64,000 nt of DNA from an uncultured Clostridia bacterium (lineage in GTDB: Bacteria; Bacillota; Clostridia; Oscillospirales; Acutalibacteraceae): positions 112,922 to 176,921 of the forward strand of contig CANQGT010000002.1 of the NCBI GenBank assembly GCA_947623505.1. The letters run 5' to 3'. Below are positions 28,631 to 37,161 of the stretch, one piece after another; positions within the stretch are counted from its first letter, which is position 1; each line of letters begins with the position of its first letter. The notes beneath the pieces were generated by a model. The model was given only the letters and a program-made list of their open reading frames with translations, had not been told where the DNA came from and searched no databases. The translations under genes and the position numbers were made by a program.

Positions 28631-29416
28631 ATGGCGCAGGAAGTTATCAGCATACCCACCGAAAAGCTCCTGCCCAATCCCTATCAGCCGCGAAAGCAGT
28701 TCAAAACCGAAGATCTCCTGAGCCTCGCTGATTCCATTAAAGAAAACGGCGTTTTACAGCCGCTTTTGGCGCGGCGCATCAACAACACGGATTATTTTGA
28801 GATGATAGCGGGTGAAAGGCGGCTACGCGCGGCCATACTCGCGAATCTCGACACGGTTCCCTGCCTTATCATCAACTGCGATTATAAGGAGAGCGCGATA
28901 CTTTCCGTTCTTGAAAATATTCAGCGCGCTGATCTGAGCTTTTTTGAAGAGGCGCAGGCTATCGCGCATATGCAAAGCCATTTTAATCTGACACAGGAGC
29001 AGATCGCTAAAAAACTTGGGAAAAGCCAGAGCGCGCTTTCAAACAAGCTGAGGATATTGAAGCTGCCCGTTGATATAAGATACCGCATAGAAAAGGACGG
29101 ACTGACGGAGCGGCACGCCCGCGCGCTGCTGAAATGCGAATCGGAAGCGCAGATGAGCGCCGTACTCGACGTTGTCAAAGAGCGCGGGTACAACGTTGAG
29201 CAAACGGAGGCCTATATTGATTCGATAACCGAAAAAAAGCCGAAGCCGCGAAAAAACGTTGTTAAAATATTTAAAGACGTGAGAATTTTTGTAAACACGG
29301 TGAACAAAGCCATAAACACAATGATCGAGGCGGGCATTCCCGCCGAAAGCAATAAAAACGAAACCGACGATTATATAGAATTTTATGTAAAGATACCCAA
29401 AAAGATAAACAACTAA
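28631..29416 (+). CDS. noc: Noc-type ParB-family protein
   Basis: 261 residues with the ParB N domain (CTP pocket): NPYQPRKQF, ENGVLQPLL, AGERRLRAA, then the helix-turn-helix in EQIAKKLGKSQSALSNKLR. Position between rsmG and parA matches nucleoid occlusion protein Noc of Bacillus, a paralogue of ParB that prevents division over DNA. Whether it recognises Noc-binding sites or parS cannot be told from this sequence. It lacks an obvious N-terminal amphipathic membrane helix: it begins MAQEVISIPTEKL. Confidence 0.88.
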   Translation: MAQEVISIPTEKLLPNPYQPRKQFKTEDLLSLADSIKENGVLQPLLARRINNTDYFEMIAGERRLRAAILANLDTVPCLIINCDYKESAILSVLENIQRADLSFFEEAQAIAHMQSHFNLTQEQIAKKLGKSQSALSNKLRILKLPVDIRYRIEKDGLTERHARALLKCESEAQMSAVLDVVKERGYNVEQTEAYIDSITEKKPKPRKNVVKIFKDVRIFVNTVNKAINTMIEAGIPAESNKNETDDYIEFYVKIPKKINN

Positions 29417-29460
29417 GAAAAAACAACAGAGCTTTTGAAAGAAAAAGCCGCCGATTCCGC

Positions 29461-29551
29461 TTAAAACGGGAAACCGTTTTAACATATTCTCCTCTTTTCA
29501 TCACGTGGAATAGCCTGCCTTTCGGTGGGCTATTCTGCGTTTTGCGCCTTT
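29461..29551 (+). terminator. Hairpins after noc
   Basis: TTAAAACGG-GAAA-CCGTTTTAA (29461-29482) is a perfect 9-bp stem with a GAAA loop; GAATAGCC / GGGCTATTC follows (about 29508-29535), with a T run downstream. Together they probably end the noc transcript. The whole 29417-29693 gap is non-coding and also holds two parS sites. Confidence 0.65.
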
Positions 29552-29555
29552 TTAC

Positions 29556-29571
29556 TGTTTCACGTGAAACA
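29556..29571. promoter_or_regulatory. parS site 1
   Basis: TGTTTCACGTGAAACA, a perfect 16-base match to the ParB/Spo0J centromere consensus, in the noc-parA gap. Confidence 0.95.
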
Positions 29572-29616
29572 ATCGCGTGCGGCCGTTACGGAAACGAGCC
29601 GTAGAAACATAATAAA

Positions 29617-29632
29617 TGTTTCACGTGAAACT
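29617..29632. promoter_or_regulatory. parS site 2
   Basis: TGTTTCACGTGAAACT, 15 of 16 to consensus, 12 bases upstream of the parA -35. Bound ParB could affect the promoter. Confidence 0.92.
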
Positions 29633-29644
29633 TTAACTTTTGTA

Positions 29645-29673
29645 TTGAATGTTTCGCCTTAATAATGTATAAT
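29645..29673 (+). promoter_or_regulatory. parAB promoter
   Basis: TTGAAT, 17 bases, TATAAT, ending 20 bases before the parA ATG. Confidence 0.75.
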
Positions 29674-29693
29674 CATTAAAAAGGAGGTGCGCT

Positions 29694-30455
29694 ATGGGAA
29701 AAACGGTAGCCGTTTTCAATCAGAAGGGCGGAGTCGGAAAAACGACCACCTGCGTCAATCTGGCGGCAATATTCGGAGAAAAAGGGCTCAAAACGCTTTT
29801 GGTGGACGTTGATCCGCAGGGAAATTCAACAAGCGGAGTCGGTTTTGATAAAGCGCTTGTAAAAAAATCCACTTACGATGTGATTATAAACAGACTGCCC
29901 GCGAAGGACGCCGTAACGCCCACTCAATTCAAAAATCTCTTTTTGCTTCCCGCCAATATGAATCTTGCGGGCGCGGAGCTTGAGCTGGCGGAAACGGAGG
30001 ACAGAAACGGCGCGCTGAAAAGAGCGCTTGCCTCCATTCTCCCCGATTATGATTACATACTGATAGACTGCCCGCCGAGCTTGGGGCTGCTCAGTCTGAA
30101 CGGACTTGTCGCTTCGGACACGCTTTTGATACCCCTGCAATGCGAATTTTACGCGCTTGAGGGTATGAGCCAGCTTTTGAGCACCATTCGCACCGTAAAG
30201 CAGTATTATAACGAGCATCTTGAGATAGAGGGCGTTGTTTACACTATGTTTGACAGCAGACTGAAGCTCAGCCGCCAAATAGTTGAGGAAGTGAACAAAT
30301 ACTTCCCGAACAAGGGCTACAAAACCCTTATCCCGCGCAGCGTAAGGCTTGCGGAGGCGCCGAGCTACGGTTTGCCGATAATTTACTATGATAAATATTG
30401 CAAAGCGAGCTTTGCCTACAGAAAGCTTGCGGGCGAAATACTCGCGAAGCAGTAA
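29694..30455 (+). CDS. parA: Chromosome-partitioning ATPase ParA/Soj
   Basis: 253 residues. Deviant Walker A NQKGGVGKTT, LVDVDPQGN, YILIDCPPSLG and PLQCEFYALEG, all of ParA/Soj. Forms ATP-dependent dimers on DNA, acts with ParB on origins and, in Bacillus, inhibits or activates DnaA. AAGGAGGT lies just before the ATG. parB follows after 30 bases. Confidence 0.96.
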   Translation: MGKTVAVFNQKGGVGKTTTCVNLAAIFGEKGLKTLLVDVDPQGNSTSGVGFDKALVKKSTYDVIINRLPAKDAVTPTQFKNLFLLPANMNLAGAELELAETEDRNGALKRALASILPDYDYILIDCPPSLGLLSLNGLVASDTLLIPLQCEFYALEGMSQLLSTIRTVKQYYNEHLEIEGVVYTMFDSRLKLSRQIVEEVNKYFPNKGYKTLIPRSVRLAEAPSYGLPIIYYDKYCKASFAYRKLAGEILAKQ

Positions 30456-30485
30456 TATATTTATTTTGATAAAAAGAGGTGCGAT

Positions 30486-31337
30486 ATGGCTTTAAAAAAT
30501 TCAGGGCTCGGCAAGGGGCTTGGCGCGCTTATGCGCGAAAACACCACCGAGGGTATGGTGAGCACAAACACCCTGCCGATCAACGAGATAATTCCGAATA
30601 AAGACCAGCCGAGAAAAACTTTCGATGAAACATCGCTTGCCGAGCTTGCGGAAAGCATAAAGCAGCACGGTGTGCTTCAGCCTTTGCTTGTGCGGCCGCT
30701 TCCGAGCGGCGGTTATCAGCTTGTGGCGGGCGAAAGGCGCTGGAGAGCCTGCCGTATGGCGAACGTGCGGGAGGTTCCCGTTGTTGTAAAGGAACTTACC
30801 GACACCGAAACAATGGAAATAGCGATAATCGAAAATCTTCAGCGCGAGGATCTGAACCCGATAGAAGAGGCGGAGGGGCTTCAGGCGCTTGCGGACAAAT
30901 GCGGCCTTACGCAGGAGGATATAGCGGCAAGCGTTGGAAAATCGCGCCCCGCGATAGCAAACAGCCTGCGCCTTTTGAGACTGCCGCCCGAAATAAGAGA
31001 TATGACGAGGGACGGCACAATATCGGCGGGTCACGCGAGAGCGCTTTTGGCGTTTGAAAACGAGGCGATGATGTACGAAGCCGCGGACGCCATCGTAAAA
31101 AACAATCTTACCGTGCGCGACGTAGAGCGTATGGTAAAAACGGGAGAAAAAGCCGCTTCTGTTTCACAGAAAAGAAAAAAGCGGCGCGACAGCTTTTATG
31201 ACGAGGTGGAGATCACCCTTTCGGAGGTGCTCGGCCGAAAAGTAAAGGTATATAACGGCCGCGGCAAGGGAACACTTGAAATTGAATTTTATTCGCAGGA
31301 AGATTTGAAAAATATAGCAAATAAATTAGGAGAATAA
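30486..31337 (+). CDS. parB: ParB/Spo0J centromere-binding protein
   Basis: 283 residues: basic start GLGKGLGALM, NKDQPRKTF, CTP-binding AGERRWRACR, and the helix-turn-helix near EDIAASVGKSRPAIANSLRL. Its C-terminal dimer domain ends LEIEFYSQEDLKNIANKL. It is a CTPase clamp that loads at parS, two copies of which lie 0.9 kb upstream. serS follows after 3 bases. Confidence 0.96.
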   Translation: MALKNSGLGKGLGALMRENTTEGMVSTNTLPINEIIPNKDQPRKTFDETSLAELAESIKQHGVLQPLLVRPLPSGGYQLVAGERRWRACRMANVREVPVVVKELTDTETMEIAIIENLQREDLNPIEEAEGLQALADKCGLTQEDIAASVGKSRPAIANSLRLLRLPPEIRDMTRDGTISAGHARALLAFENEAMMYEAADAIVKNNLTVRDVERMVKTGEKAASVSQKRKKRRDSFYDEVEITLSEVLGRKVKVYNGRGKGTLEIEFYSQEDLKNIANKLGE

Positions 31338-31340
31338 GAT

Positions 31341-32627
31341 ATGCTTGATATTAAATTTGTCAGGGAAAATCCCGAAACCGTTAAGGAAAACATAAAAAAG
31401 AAATTTCAGGACGAAAAGCTGCCTCTCGTTGACGAGGTTATCGCTCTTGACGGTGAAAAAAGAGAAACGCAAAAGCGCGCGGACGAGCTGCGCTCCAACA
31501 GAAACAGACTGTCTAAGGAAATCGGAAATCTTATGGCGCAGGGCAAAAAGGACGAGGGTATGGCGCTGCGGCAGAAGGTAAAGGAGCAGGCGGACGAGCT
31601 TGAGGAGCTTTCCAAAAGGGAGAGCGAGCTGACGGAAAAAATCACAAAAATAATGATGACGATACCGAATATCATAGACGCAAGCGTGCCGATAGGCAGG
31701 GACGACAGCGAAAACGTTGAGGTGCAGAGATTCGGCGAACCGAAAGTGCCGGATTATGAAATACCCTATCACACCGAAATTATGGAAAGCTTCGGCGGTA
31801 TCGATCTTGACTCCGCGGGAAGAGTCGCGGGCAACGGATTTTACTATTTTATGGGCGATATCGCACGGCTTCATTCCGCCGTTTTAGCTTACGCGCGCGA
31901 TTTTATGATAGACCGCGGTTTTACCTACTGCATTCCGCCTTTTATGATTCGCTCCGCGGTTGTAAACGGAGTTATGAGCTTTTCCGAAATGGACGCTATG
32001 ATGTATAAGATAGAGGGCGAGGATCTTTATCTTATCGGAACCTCCGAGCATTCGATGATAGGTAAATTTATCGACACGATAATCCCCGAATCCGAGCTTC
32101 CGAAGACGCTGACCTCGTATTCCCCCTGTTTCAGAAAAGAAAAGGGCGCGCACGGAATAGAGGAAAGGGGCATTTACAGAATACATCAGTTTGAAAAGCA
32201 GGAAATGATCGTCGTCTGCAAACCGGAGGACTCAAAAATGTGGTTTGACAGGCTTTGGCAAAACACCGTCGACCTCTTCCGCTCTATGGACATACCGGTG
32301 CGAACGCTTGAGTGCTGTTCGGGAGATCTGGCGGATCTAAAGGTAAAATCCGTCGACGTAGAGGCGTGGTCGCCGCGCCAGAAGAAGTATTTTGAGGTCG
32401 GCTCCTGCTCCAATCTTTCGGACGCGCAGGCGAGAAGACTGCGAATAAGAGTAAAGGGTGAAAACGGAAATTATCTTGCCCACACGCTGAACAATACGGT
32501 CGTGGCGCCGCCGAGAATGCTGATAGCTTTTCTCGAAAATCATCTCCGGGAGGACGGAAGCGTCACGATACCCGAAGTTCTCAGGCCTTATATGGGCGGC
32601 AAGGAAAAGCTTGTTCCGAAAAAATAG
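31341..32627 (+). CDS. serS: Seryl-tRNA synthetase
   Basis: 428-residue class II enzyme. An N-terminal coiled coil for tRNA binding spans about residues 25-105. Motif 2 FRKEKGAHGIEERG and motif 3 PPRMLIAFLEN are plain, with GTSEHSMIG in the serine pocket. No T-box leader precedes it; it is only 3 bases after parB and probably shares its transcript. Confidence 0.97.
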   Translation: MLDIKFVRENPETVKENIKKKFQDEKLPLVDEVIALDGEKRETQKRADELRSNRNRLSKEIGNLMAQGKKDEGMALRQKVKEQADELEELSKRESELTEKITKIMMTIPNIIDASVPIGRDDSENVEVQRFGEPKVPDYEIPYHTEIMESFGGIDLDSAGRVAGNGFYYFMGDIARLHSAVLAYARDFMIDRGFTYCIPPFMIRSAVVNGVMSFSEMDAMMYKIEGEDLYLIGTSEHSMIGKFIDTIIPESELPKTLTSYSPCFRKEKGAHGIEERGIYRIHQFEKQEMIVVCKPEDSKMWFDRLWQNTVDLFRSMDIPVRTLECCSGDLADLKVKSVDVEAWSPRQKKYFEVGSCSNLSDAQARRLRIRVKGENGNYLAHTLNNTVVAPPRMLIAFLENHLREDGSVTIPEVLRPYMGGKEKLVPKK

Positions 32628-32638
32628 AAAAGAAAATG

Positions 32639-32676
32639 CCGAAACGCGGCCTGAACCGTGTTTCGGCTTATCTTTT
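32639..32676. terminator. Bidirectional terminator serS / tarJ
   Basis: GCCGAAACGCGG / CCGTGTTTCGGC, a 12-bp stem with one G-T pair and T-rich flank on the plus strand, between two convergent genes. Confidence 0.85.
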
Positions 32677-32682
32677 TGAAAA

Positions 32683-33708
32683 TCATATTTCCCATTTCAT
32701 AACGGTTTTGCCAAAGGATTTGCAGGCGTCCTTTTCAAACGTCGCCTTGATATCGTTTATATTCCTGACGGTGTTGACGGAGCCGATTATGTTGCCGAGA
32801 TAATCGATTATATCGGGATACTTTTCATACATTTCAACCGTTTTTTGAAAATCCTTTACGCCGCTGCGGGAGGAGCCGAAAAAGCGAAGCCCTTTTTCAA
32901 GAATCATTCGCGTGTTGATAGGAACGGGATATTCCGAAACGCCGAGTATTGAAACGGTCGCTTCCGGCAAAACAACGCCGATTATCTGCTCTATCGCCAC
33001 GGGGCTGCCGTTTCCGCCCACGCATTCAAACGCGTGATCAAGCCATAGATCCTCCGGAATTTCGTTTACAAGAAAAGTCTCGTCGGCAAAAGTGAAATCG
33101 GCGAGCTTTTCCTGCGAGGTCCCGAAAACAAACAGCAGAGAATCGGGAAAGAATTTTTTTATAAACAAAGACGTGATATAGCCAAGATTTCCGTCGCCCC
33201 ATACGCCGATGCGCCGCCTGCGCGAATGGGCGATGCCGTCAAAGCGCGATATGGCGTGAACGGATACCGAAACGATTTCGGTAAACGCCGCGACGTTCAT
33301 ATTTATGCCCTTAGGCAGCAAAACGAGCCGCTTCGGCGAAATGCTTACGTATTCCTGAAGAAATCCGTCCGCGGTGGAGCCGCAGAATTTTGAGGAGCGC
33401 AGATAATTTTCGGCAATAAAATCGCTTTGCTCGCAGGGGATATTCGGCACCATCACGACTTCGGCTCCCTGTTTGAAATTGCCCGTGGGATCGAAAACAA
33501 CCCTGCCGACCCCTTCGTGTATAAGCGCCATAGGCAGCTTTTCCGCCATAACCTTCGCGTCGCGCGTTCCGAGATAATAGCGCATATCGGCGTTGCAGAT
33601 GGAAAGATGCGTAGGGCGAACGAGAACGTTATCACCGAAAAGCTCTATATCATCAAAAGCTATCTCAAAACGCCTGGTCGCCGCGAGACGGTAAACGGTG
33701 TTTATCAT
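32683..33708 (-). CDS. tarJ: Ribulose-5-phosphate reductase TarJ-like (MDR family)
   Basis: 341-residue medium-chain dehydrogenase. SICNADMRYYLGTR near residue 37 and IGVWGDGNLGY (nucleotide-binding turn, about 168) match TarJ/Bcs1 relatives, which reduce ribulose-5-phosphate to ribitol-5-phosphate with NADPH. It overlaps tarI by 4 bases (ATGA), the classic TarI-TarJ pairing that supplies CDP-ribitol for wall polymers. Identification rests on this pair plus the domain family. Confidence 0.8.
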   Translation of the reverse strand: MINTVYRLAATRRFEIAFDDIELFGDNVLVRPTHLSICNADMRYYLGTRDAKVMAEKLPMALIHEGVGRVVFDPTGNFKQGAEVVMVPNIPCEQSDFIAENYLRSSKFCGSTADGFLQEYVSISPKRLVLLPKGINMNVAAFTEIVSVSVHAISRFDGIAHSRRRRIGVWGDGNLGYITSLFIKKFFPDSLLFVFGTSQEKLADFTFADETFLVNEIPEDLWLDHAFECVGGNGSPVAIEQIIGVVLPEATVSILGVSEYPVPINTRMILEKGLRFFGSSRSGVKDFQKTVEMYEKYPDIIDYLGNIIGSVNTVRNINDIKATFEKDACKSFGKTVMKWEI

Positions 33709-34412
33709 TCCTCGTCCTCCAAAAGTGATTTCGCGATTCTCAAATCATACGGATACGTTATTTTTATGTTGAAAGTTTCGCCCGCGACAAGAGCAACGGG
33801 TTCCCCTTTTAAAACAAGGATCTTCGCCGCGTCGGTGAGAATGCTCTTTTCGTCGTCGGTAAGGGAATCGAAAACCTGCTTCAGGCGAAGCGCCTTAAAC
33901 GACTGCGGCGTTTGCCCCTGATACATAACGTCCCTTTTCGGTATCGAGCTTATCTTTCTGCCGTCGGTGGATTCCACTATCGTATCGGTGGCGGGAATGA
34001 CCGTGTCGCACGCGCCGTATTTCTCGCAAGCGGCGATGTTTTCCTCTATTATCCTATGGGTTACGAACGGGCGCACCGAATCATGCGTGACGATAATAGT
34101 GTTTTCGTCGAGCACGCCCGTTTCGGCGATGTAATCGATGGAGTTCATTATCGTTTCGTTGCGTGTCGCGCCGCCCTCGATAACAACAATTTTGTCAAGC
34201 GCGGGCTCAATGTATTTTTTAACAAGATTTTTGGTGTGCTCCACCCACTCCTTCGGGCAAAGCACGATTACCTTTTCAAAATCGGGGCAGGTAAAAAACT
34301 TTTCAATGGTGTAAATGATTATGGGCCGGCCTTTCAGGGCGAGATACTGTTTGGGTTTTTCGCCGCCCATACGGGAGCCGGTGCCCCCCGCAAGAATTAC
34401 TCCGTAGATCAT
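33705..34412 (-). CDS. tarI: Ribitol-5-phosphate cytidylyltransferase TarI-like
   Basis: 235 residues of the IspD/TarI nucleotidyltransferase family: VILAGGTGSRMGGEKPKQYL at the N terminus (CTP site), THDSVRPFV, YQGQTPQSF, and NIKITYPYDL near the end. YQGQTPQSF and the link to tarJ favour TarI over the isoprenoid enzyme IspD, although IspD cannot be fully excluded as no ispF is in view. AAGGAG lies 9 bases upstream. Confidence 0.82.
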   Translation of the reverse strand: MIYGVILAGGTGSRMGGEKPKQYLALKGRPIIIYTIEKFFTCPDFEKVIVLCPKEWVEHTKNLVKKYIEPALDKIVVIEGGATRNETIMNSIDYIAETGVLDENTIIVTHDSVRPFVTHRIIEENIAACEKYGACDTVIPATDTIVESTDGRKISSIPKRDVMYQGQTPQSFKALRLKQVFDSLTDDEKSILTDAAKILVLKGEPVALVAGETFNIKITYPYDLRIAKSLLEDEE

Positions 34413-34514
34413 AATCGCACACTCCTTAATTTTCTTTTTAAAATCCGATTGACTTCCCTTAGCTATAATAAAACAAAAACGGGCGTTTGTCCATAGTATT
34501 TGTAAAACGCGCGC

Positions 34515-35645
34515 TTACCGCAGCGAAAAATACATTTCAAGAATATCGTTTTTTGTAAGCGAAACGGGGTTGCGCGTCATCAGCATGGACATACTTTTTT
34601 CGGCCAGCTCCTCAATTTGCGCGTCGGTAACGCAGCCGATCTCACAAAGGCGCGTTTTCATACCCATTCTTTTTTTCATCGCCGTTATCTCGTCGGCCAT
34701 ATCGTTAGGCGAGGCAAAGCCGCAGTCGCGCGCGAGGGCGGTAATACGGCCGTCGCCGTCCGCGTTTTTCGCGTTGAATTTGATGAAATAATCAAGAGTA
34801 AAGGCGCACGCCTCCCCGTGGGGCATACCGTAAATGTTCGTAAGCGGGAAGGAGCAGGCGTGACTGCCCGTGGTGCGCGGGTGGCTGAACGCGACTCCCG
34901 CCAAAATGCTTGCCTGAGCCATTTTTTCACGCGCCTCAAGGTCATCGGGCGCATTATAGGCTTTTTCAAGCCATTCAAAAACGAGCCTTGCGCCGAAAAC
35001 GGAGCACGCGGAGCATATCGGCTGATTGAGAGTGCTCCAATAGCTCTCCACCGCGTGGCTCAGAACGTCGAGCCCCGTTGAGGCGGTTATCTGCGGCGGA
35101 ACGGTGAGCGTGAGTTCGGGATCTATTACCGCGATTTTCGGGTACATCGCGGGATCGTTCATAGGGCTTTTGATATTGCTTTCGGTATCGGTGAGCACGG
35201 AGATGTTCGTGACTTCGGAGGCGGTGCCGCTGGTGGTGGCGAAAGCTATCATCGGAATCGCCTCTTTGGCGGAAACGGCCTTTTCACCCCTGTGATACGG
35301 CCGTATTGAATCGCCGCCCTTAGCTATGGCGCAGGCCGCCTTGCAGCAGTCCATCGGCGATCCCCCGCCGAGCGCCACGGCGAAATCGGCGCCCGTTTCC
35401 CTCATAACGCGAACGCAGTCGTCAACGTTTTCAACGGTGGGATTTGGGCGTATATCGCTGAAAACGGCGGTCAGCCTGCCGTTTGCCGCCCCGATAAACT
35501 CATCGGCGCTCCCGTTTTTTACAAAGCTGCGCCCGCACACAAGAACGCCTCTTTTGCCGCCGATTTCGTCAATATATTCGTTCAGATTTCGGCGTTTTCC
35601 GATGCCGAACACAATTTTTACGGGCAAATTAAATTCCCAATTCAT
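34515..35645 (-). CDS. Iron-containing alcohol dehydrogenase (group III)
   Basis: 376 residues. NAD(P) motif GGGSPMDCCKAA (about 90), metal ligands in STGLDVLSHAVESY (Asp and His), GSHACSFPLTNIYG and MPHGEACAF (His, His). The HACSFPL variant is unlike 1,3-propanediol dehydrogenase and recalls phosphonoacetaldehyde reductases, but that is uncertain. I start at ATG 35645 (MNWEF) because GGGGAG lies 9 bases upstream. Same strand as tarI, 102 bases upstream of it, so an operon is possible. Confidence 0.85.
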   Translation of the reverse strand: MNWEFNLPVKIVFGIGKRRNLNEYIDEIGGKRGVLVCGRSFVKNGSADEFIGAANGRLTAVFSDIRPNPTVENVDDCVRVMRETGADFAVALGGGSPMDCCKAACAIAKGGDSIRPYHRGEKAVSAKEAIPMIAFATTSGTASEVTNISVLTDTESNIKSPMNDPAMYPKIAVIDPELTLTVPPQITASTGLDVLSHAVESYWSTLNQPICSACSVFGARLVFEWLEKAYNAPDDLEAREKMAQASILAGVAFSHPRTTGSHACSFPLTNIYGMPHGEACAFTLDYFIKFNAKNADGDGRITALARDCGFASPNDMADEITAMKKRMGMKTRLCEIGCVTDAQIEELAEKSMSMLMTRNPVSLTKNDILEMYFSLR

Positions 35646-35707
35646 ATTATTTCTCCCCAAGTTATGATTTTTTATTTATTTTAGCACCGTAAAACTTTAT
35701 CTTCAAG

Positions 35708-35736
35708 TTGCAAAAACGAAAATCGTGATATATAAT
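35708..35736 (+). promoter_or_regulatory. Promoter of MFS gene
   Basis: TTGCAA, 17 bases, TATAAT, ending 30 bases before the ATG. Confidence 0.75.
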
Positions 35737-35766
35737 GCTTTTACGATTTAAAAAGGACGGGGCAAA

Positions 35767-36975
35767 ATGGAATTTACGTTTAAGCACACAAGGCTGGCAT
35801 GCTATCTCGGCTATATTTCTCAGGCGATAACAACTACCTTTCTTCCGCTTCTTTTCGTAAGGCTCGGCGGCGAATTCGGCTTTTCGCTGCAAAGGCTTAC
35901 GGTTTTGGTGACGGTAACATTTTTCAGCGAGATATTTATTGACGCGCTGAGCCCCAAAATAATTGAAAAGGTCGGTTACAGGGCGGCGATGATTTTCGCG
36001 GGAATATGCTCGGCTGTCGGAACGGCGGGGCTTGCGGTGTTTCCGTTTATTTTAAAGGATTCCTACGCGGGCTTTGTGATATGCGCGCTCGTCTATGCAG
36101 TCGGCAGCGGGCTCTACGAGGTGCTTGTTTCCCCGATCATCGAGGCCTGCCCGGCGAGCAACAAGGCGCGCTCCATGGCTCTGCTCCATTCCTTTTACTG
36201 CTGGGGCTGCGTTGCCGTGGTGCTTGTCTCCACGCTGTTTTTCGGCGTTTTCGGTATGGAAAACTGGCGGATAATGGCGGCGCTGTGGGCGCTGATACCC
36301 ATTTTAAGCGCGGTTTTATTCACCCGTGTGCCTATCAGAACGCTTGAGGAGGAACGCGGAGAGGTCGGCAGCTTCGCCGAAACGGCAAAGAACCCCGTTT
36401 TTATTATGATGTGCGCAGTAATGATATGCGCGGGCGCGAGCGAGCTCGCGATGAGCCAGTGGGCCTCCGCTTTCGCCGAGGCGGGGCTCGGCGTTACAAA
36501 ATCCGTCGGCGATTTGTTCGGCCCATGCGCGTTCGCGGCGCTTATGGGCATTTCGCGAACGGTATTTTCAAGGATAAACGATAAAACGGATATTTCAAAA
36601 ATACTTATCGTCTGCGCGCTTGTTTGCATAGGCGGATATATGCTGGCCGCCCTGAGTACGGAGCCTGTCGCGGCGCTTGTCGGCTGCGGCATATGCGGTA
36701 TGGCCGTGGCTCCTATGTGGCCGGGCGCTTTTTCAATGGCGGCCAAGGAGATTCGCGGCGGCGCCACCTCGATGTTCGCCGCGCTCGCGCTTGCCGGGGA
36801 TCTGGGCTGCACCGCGGGGCCGACCGTTGTGGGCTTTATTTCCGGCGCGGAGAAAAACGATATAAGCAGAGGGCTCATCTTTTCGGTGATTTTTCCGCTT
36901 ATGATGATAATTTGCCTTATCGCTGTTAAGCTTTATAAATCCCGAAAGGCGAAAAACGGTAAACACGCCTTGTAA
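35767..36975 (+). CDS. Major facilitator superfamily transporter
   Basis: 402 residues with about twelve hydrophobic helices and the MFS symmetry. ALSPKIIEKVGYRAAM corresponds to the loop 2-3 motif. The start (MEFTFKHTRLACYLGYISQAI...) and PMWPGAFSMAAKEIRGG in the C half resemble sugar/peptide MFS carriers, but substrate is not readable. It stands alone, with its own promoter, divergent from the Fe-alcohol dehydrogenase. Confidence 0.85.
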   Translation: MEFTFKHTRLACYLGYISQAITTTFLPLLFVRLGGEFGFSLQRLTVLVTVTFFSEIFIDALSPKIIEKVGYRAAMIFAGICSAVGTAGLAVFPFILKDSYAGFVICALVYAVGSGLYEVLVSPIIEACPASNKARSMALLHSFYCWGCVAVVLVSTLFFGVFGMENWRIMAALWALIPILSAVLFTRVPIRTLEEERGEVGSFAETAKNPVFIMMCAVMICAGASELAMSQWASAFAEAGLGVTKSVGDLFGPCAFAALMGISRTVFSRINDKTDISKILIVCALVCIGGYMLAALSTEPVAALVGCGICGMAVAPMWPGAFSMAAKEIRGGATSMFAALALAGDLGCTAGPTVVGFISGAEKNDISRGLIFSVIFPLMMIICLIAVKLYKSRKAKNGKHAL

Positions 36976-36989
36976 CAGAAAAGAAAATT

Positions 36990-37021
36990 GCCGTTTATAA
37001 CAAAAACGGCGGGGCTTTTTT
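36990..37021 (+). terminator. Probable terminator after MFS gene
   Basis: GCCGTTT / AAACGGC with a 7-base loop, then GGGG and six T residues. The 4-base gap before the T run weakens the call. Confidence 0.5.
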
Positions 37022-37072
37022 GTGAAAAATGACAACTTCCAAAATTTCTTATTAAATATATTTCAATTTGTG

Positions 37073-37101
37073 TTGATTATTTCGCGATATTTTGCTATAT
37101 T
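37073..37101 (+). promoter_or_regulatory. Promoter of GPH transporter gene
   Basis: TTGATT, 17 bases, TATATT with an extended -10 TG (TGC before TATATT). A nearby TATAAT at 37102 has a poor spacer. Confidence 0.6.
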
Positions 37102-37161
37102 TATAATGTTATACTGCAATTTTATTTTTGGGTAAAAATTTTTCGGAAAGCGGTGATATTT

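Noticed and set aside
31338-31341. T-box or own promoter for serS
   Set aside because: Only 3 bases separate parB and serS.
33705-34412. Calling this gene ispD outright
   Set aside because: YQGQTPQSF and the ATGA overlap with tarJ favour TarI; no ispF is adjacent. Alternative kept as a caveat.
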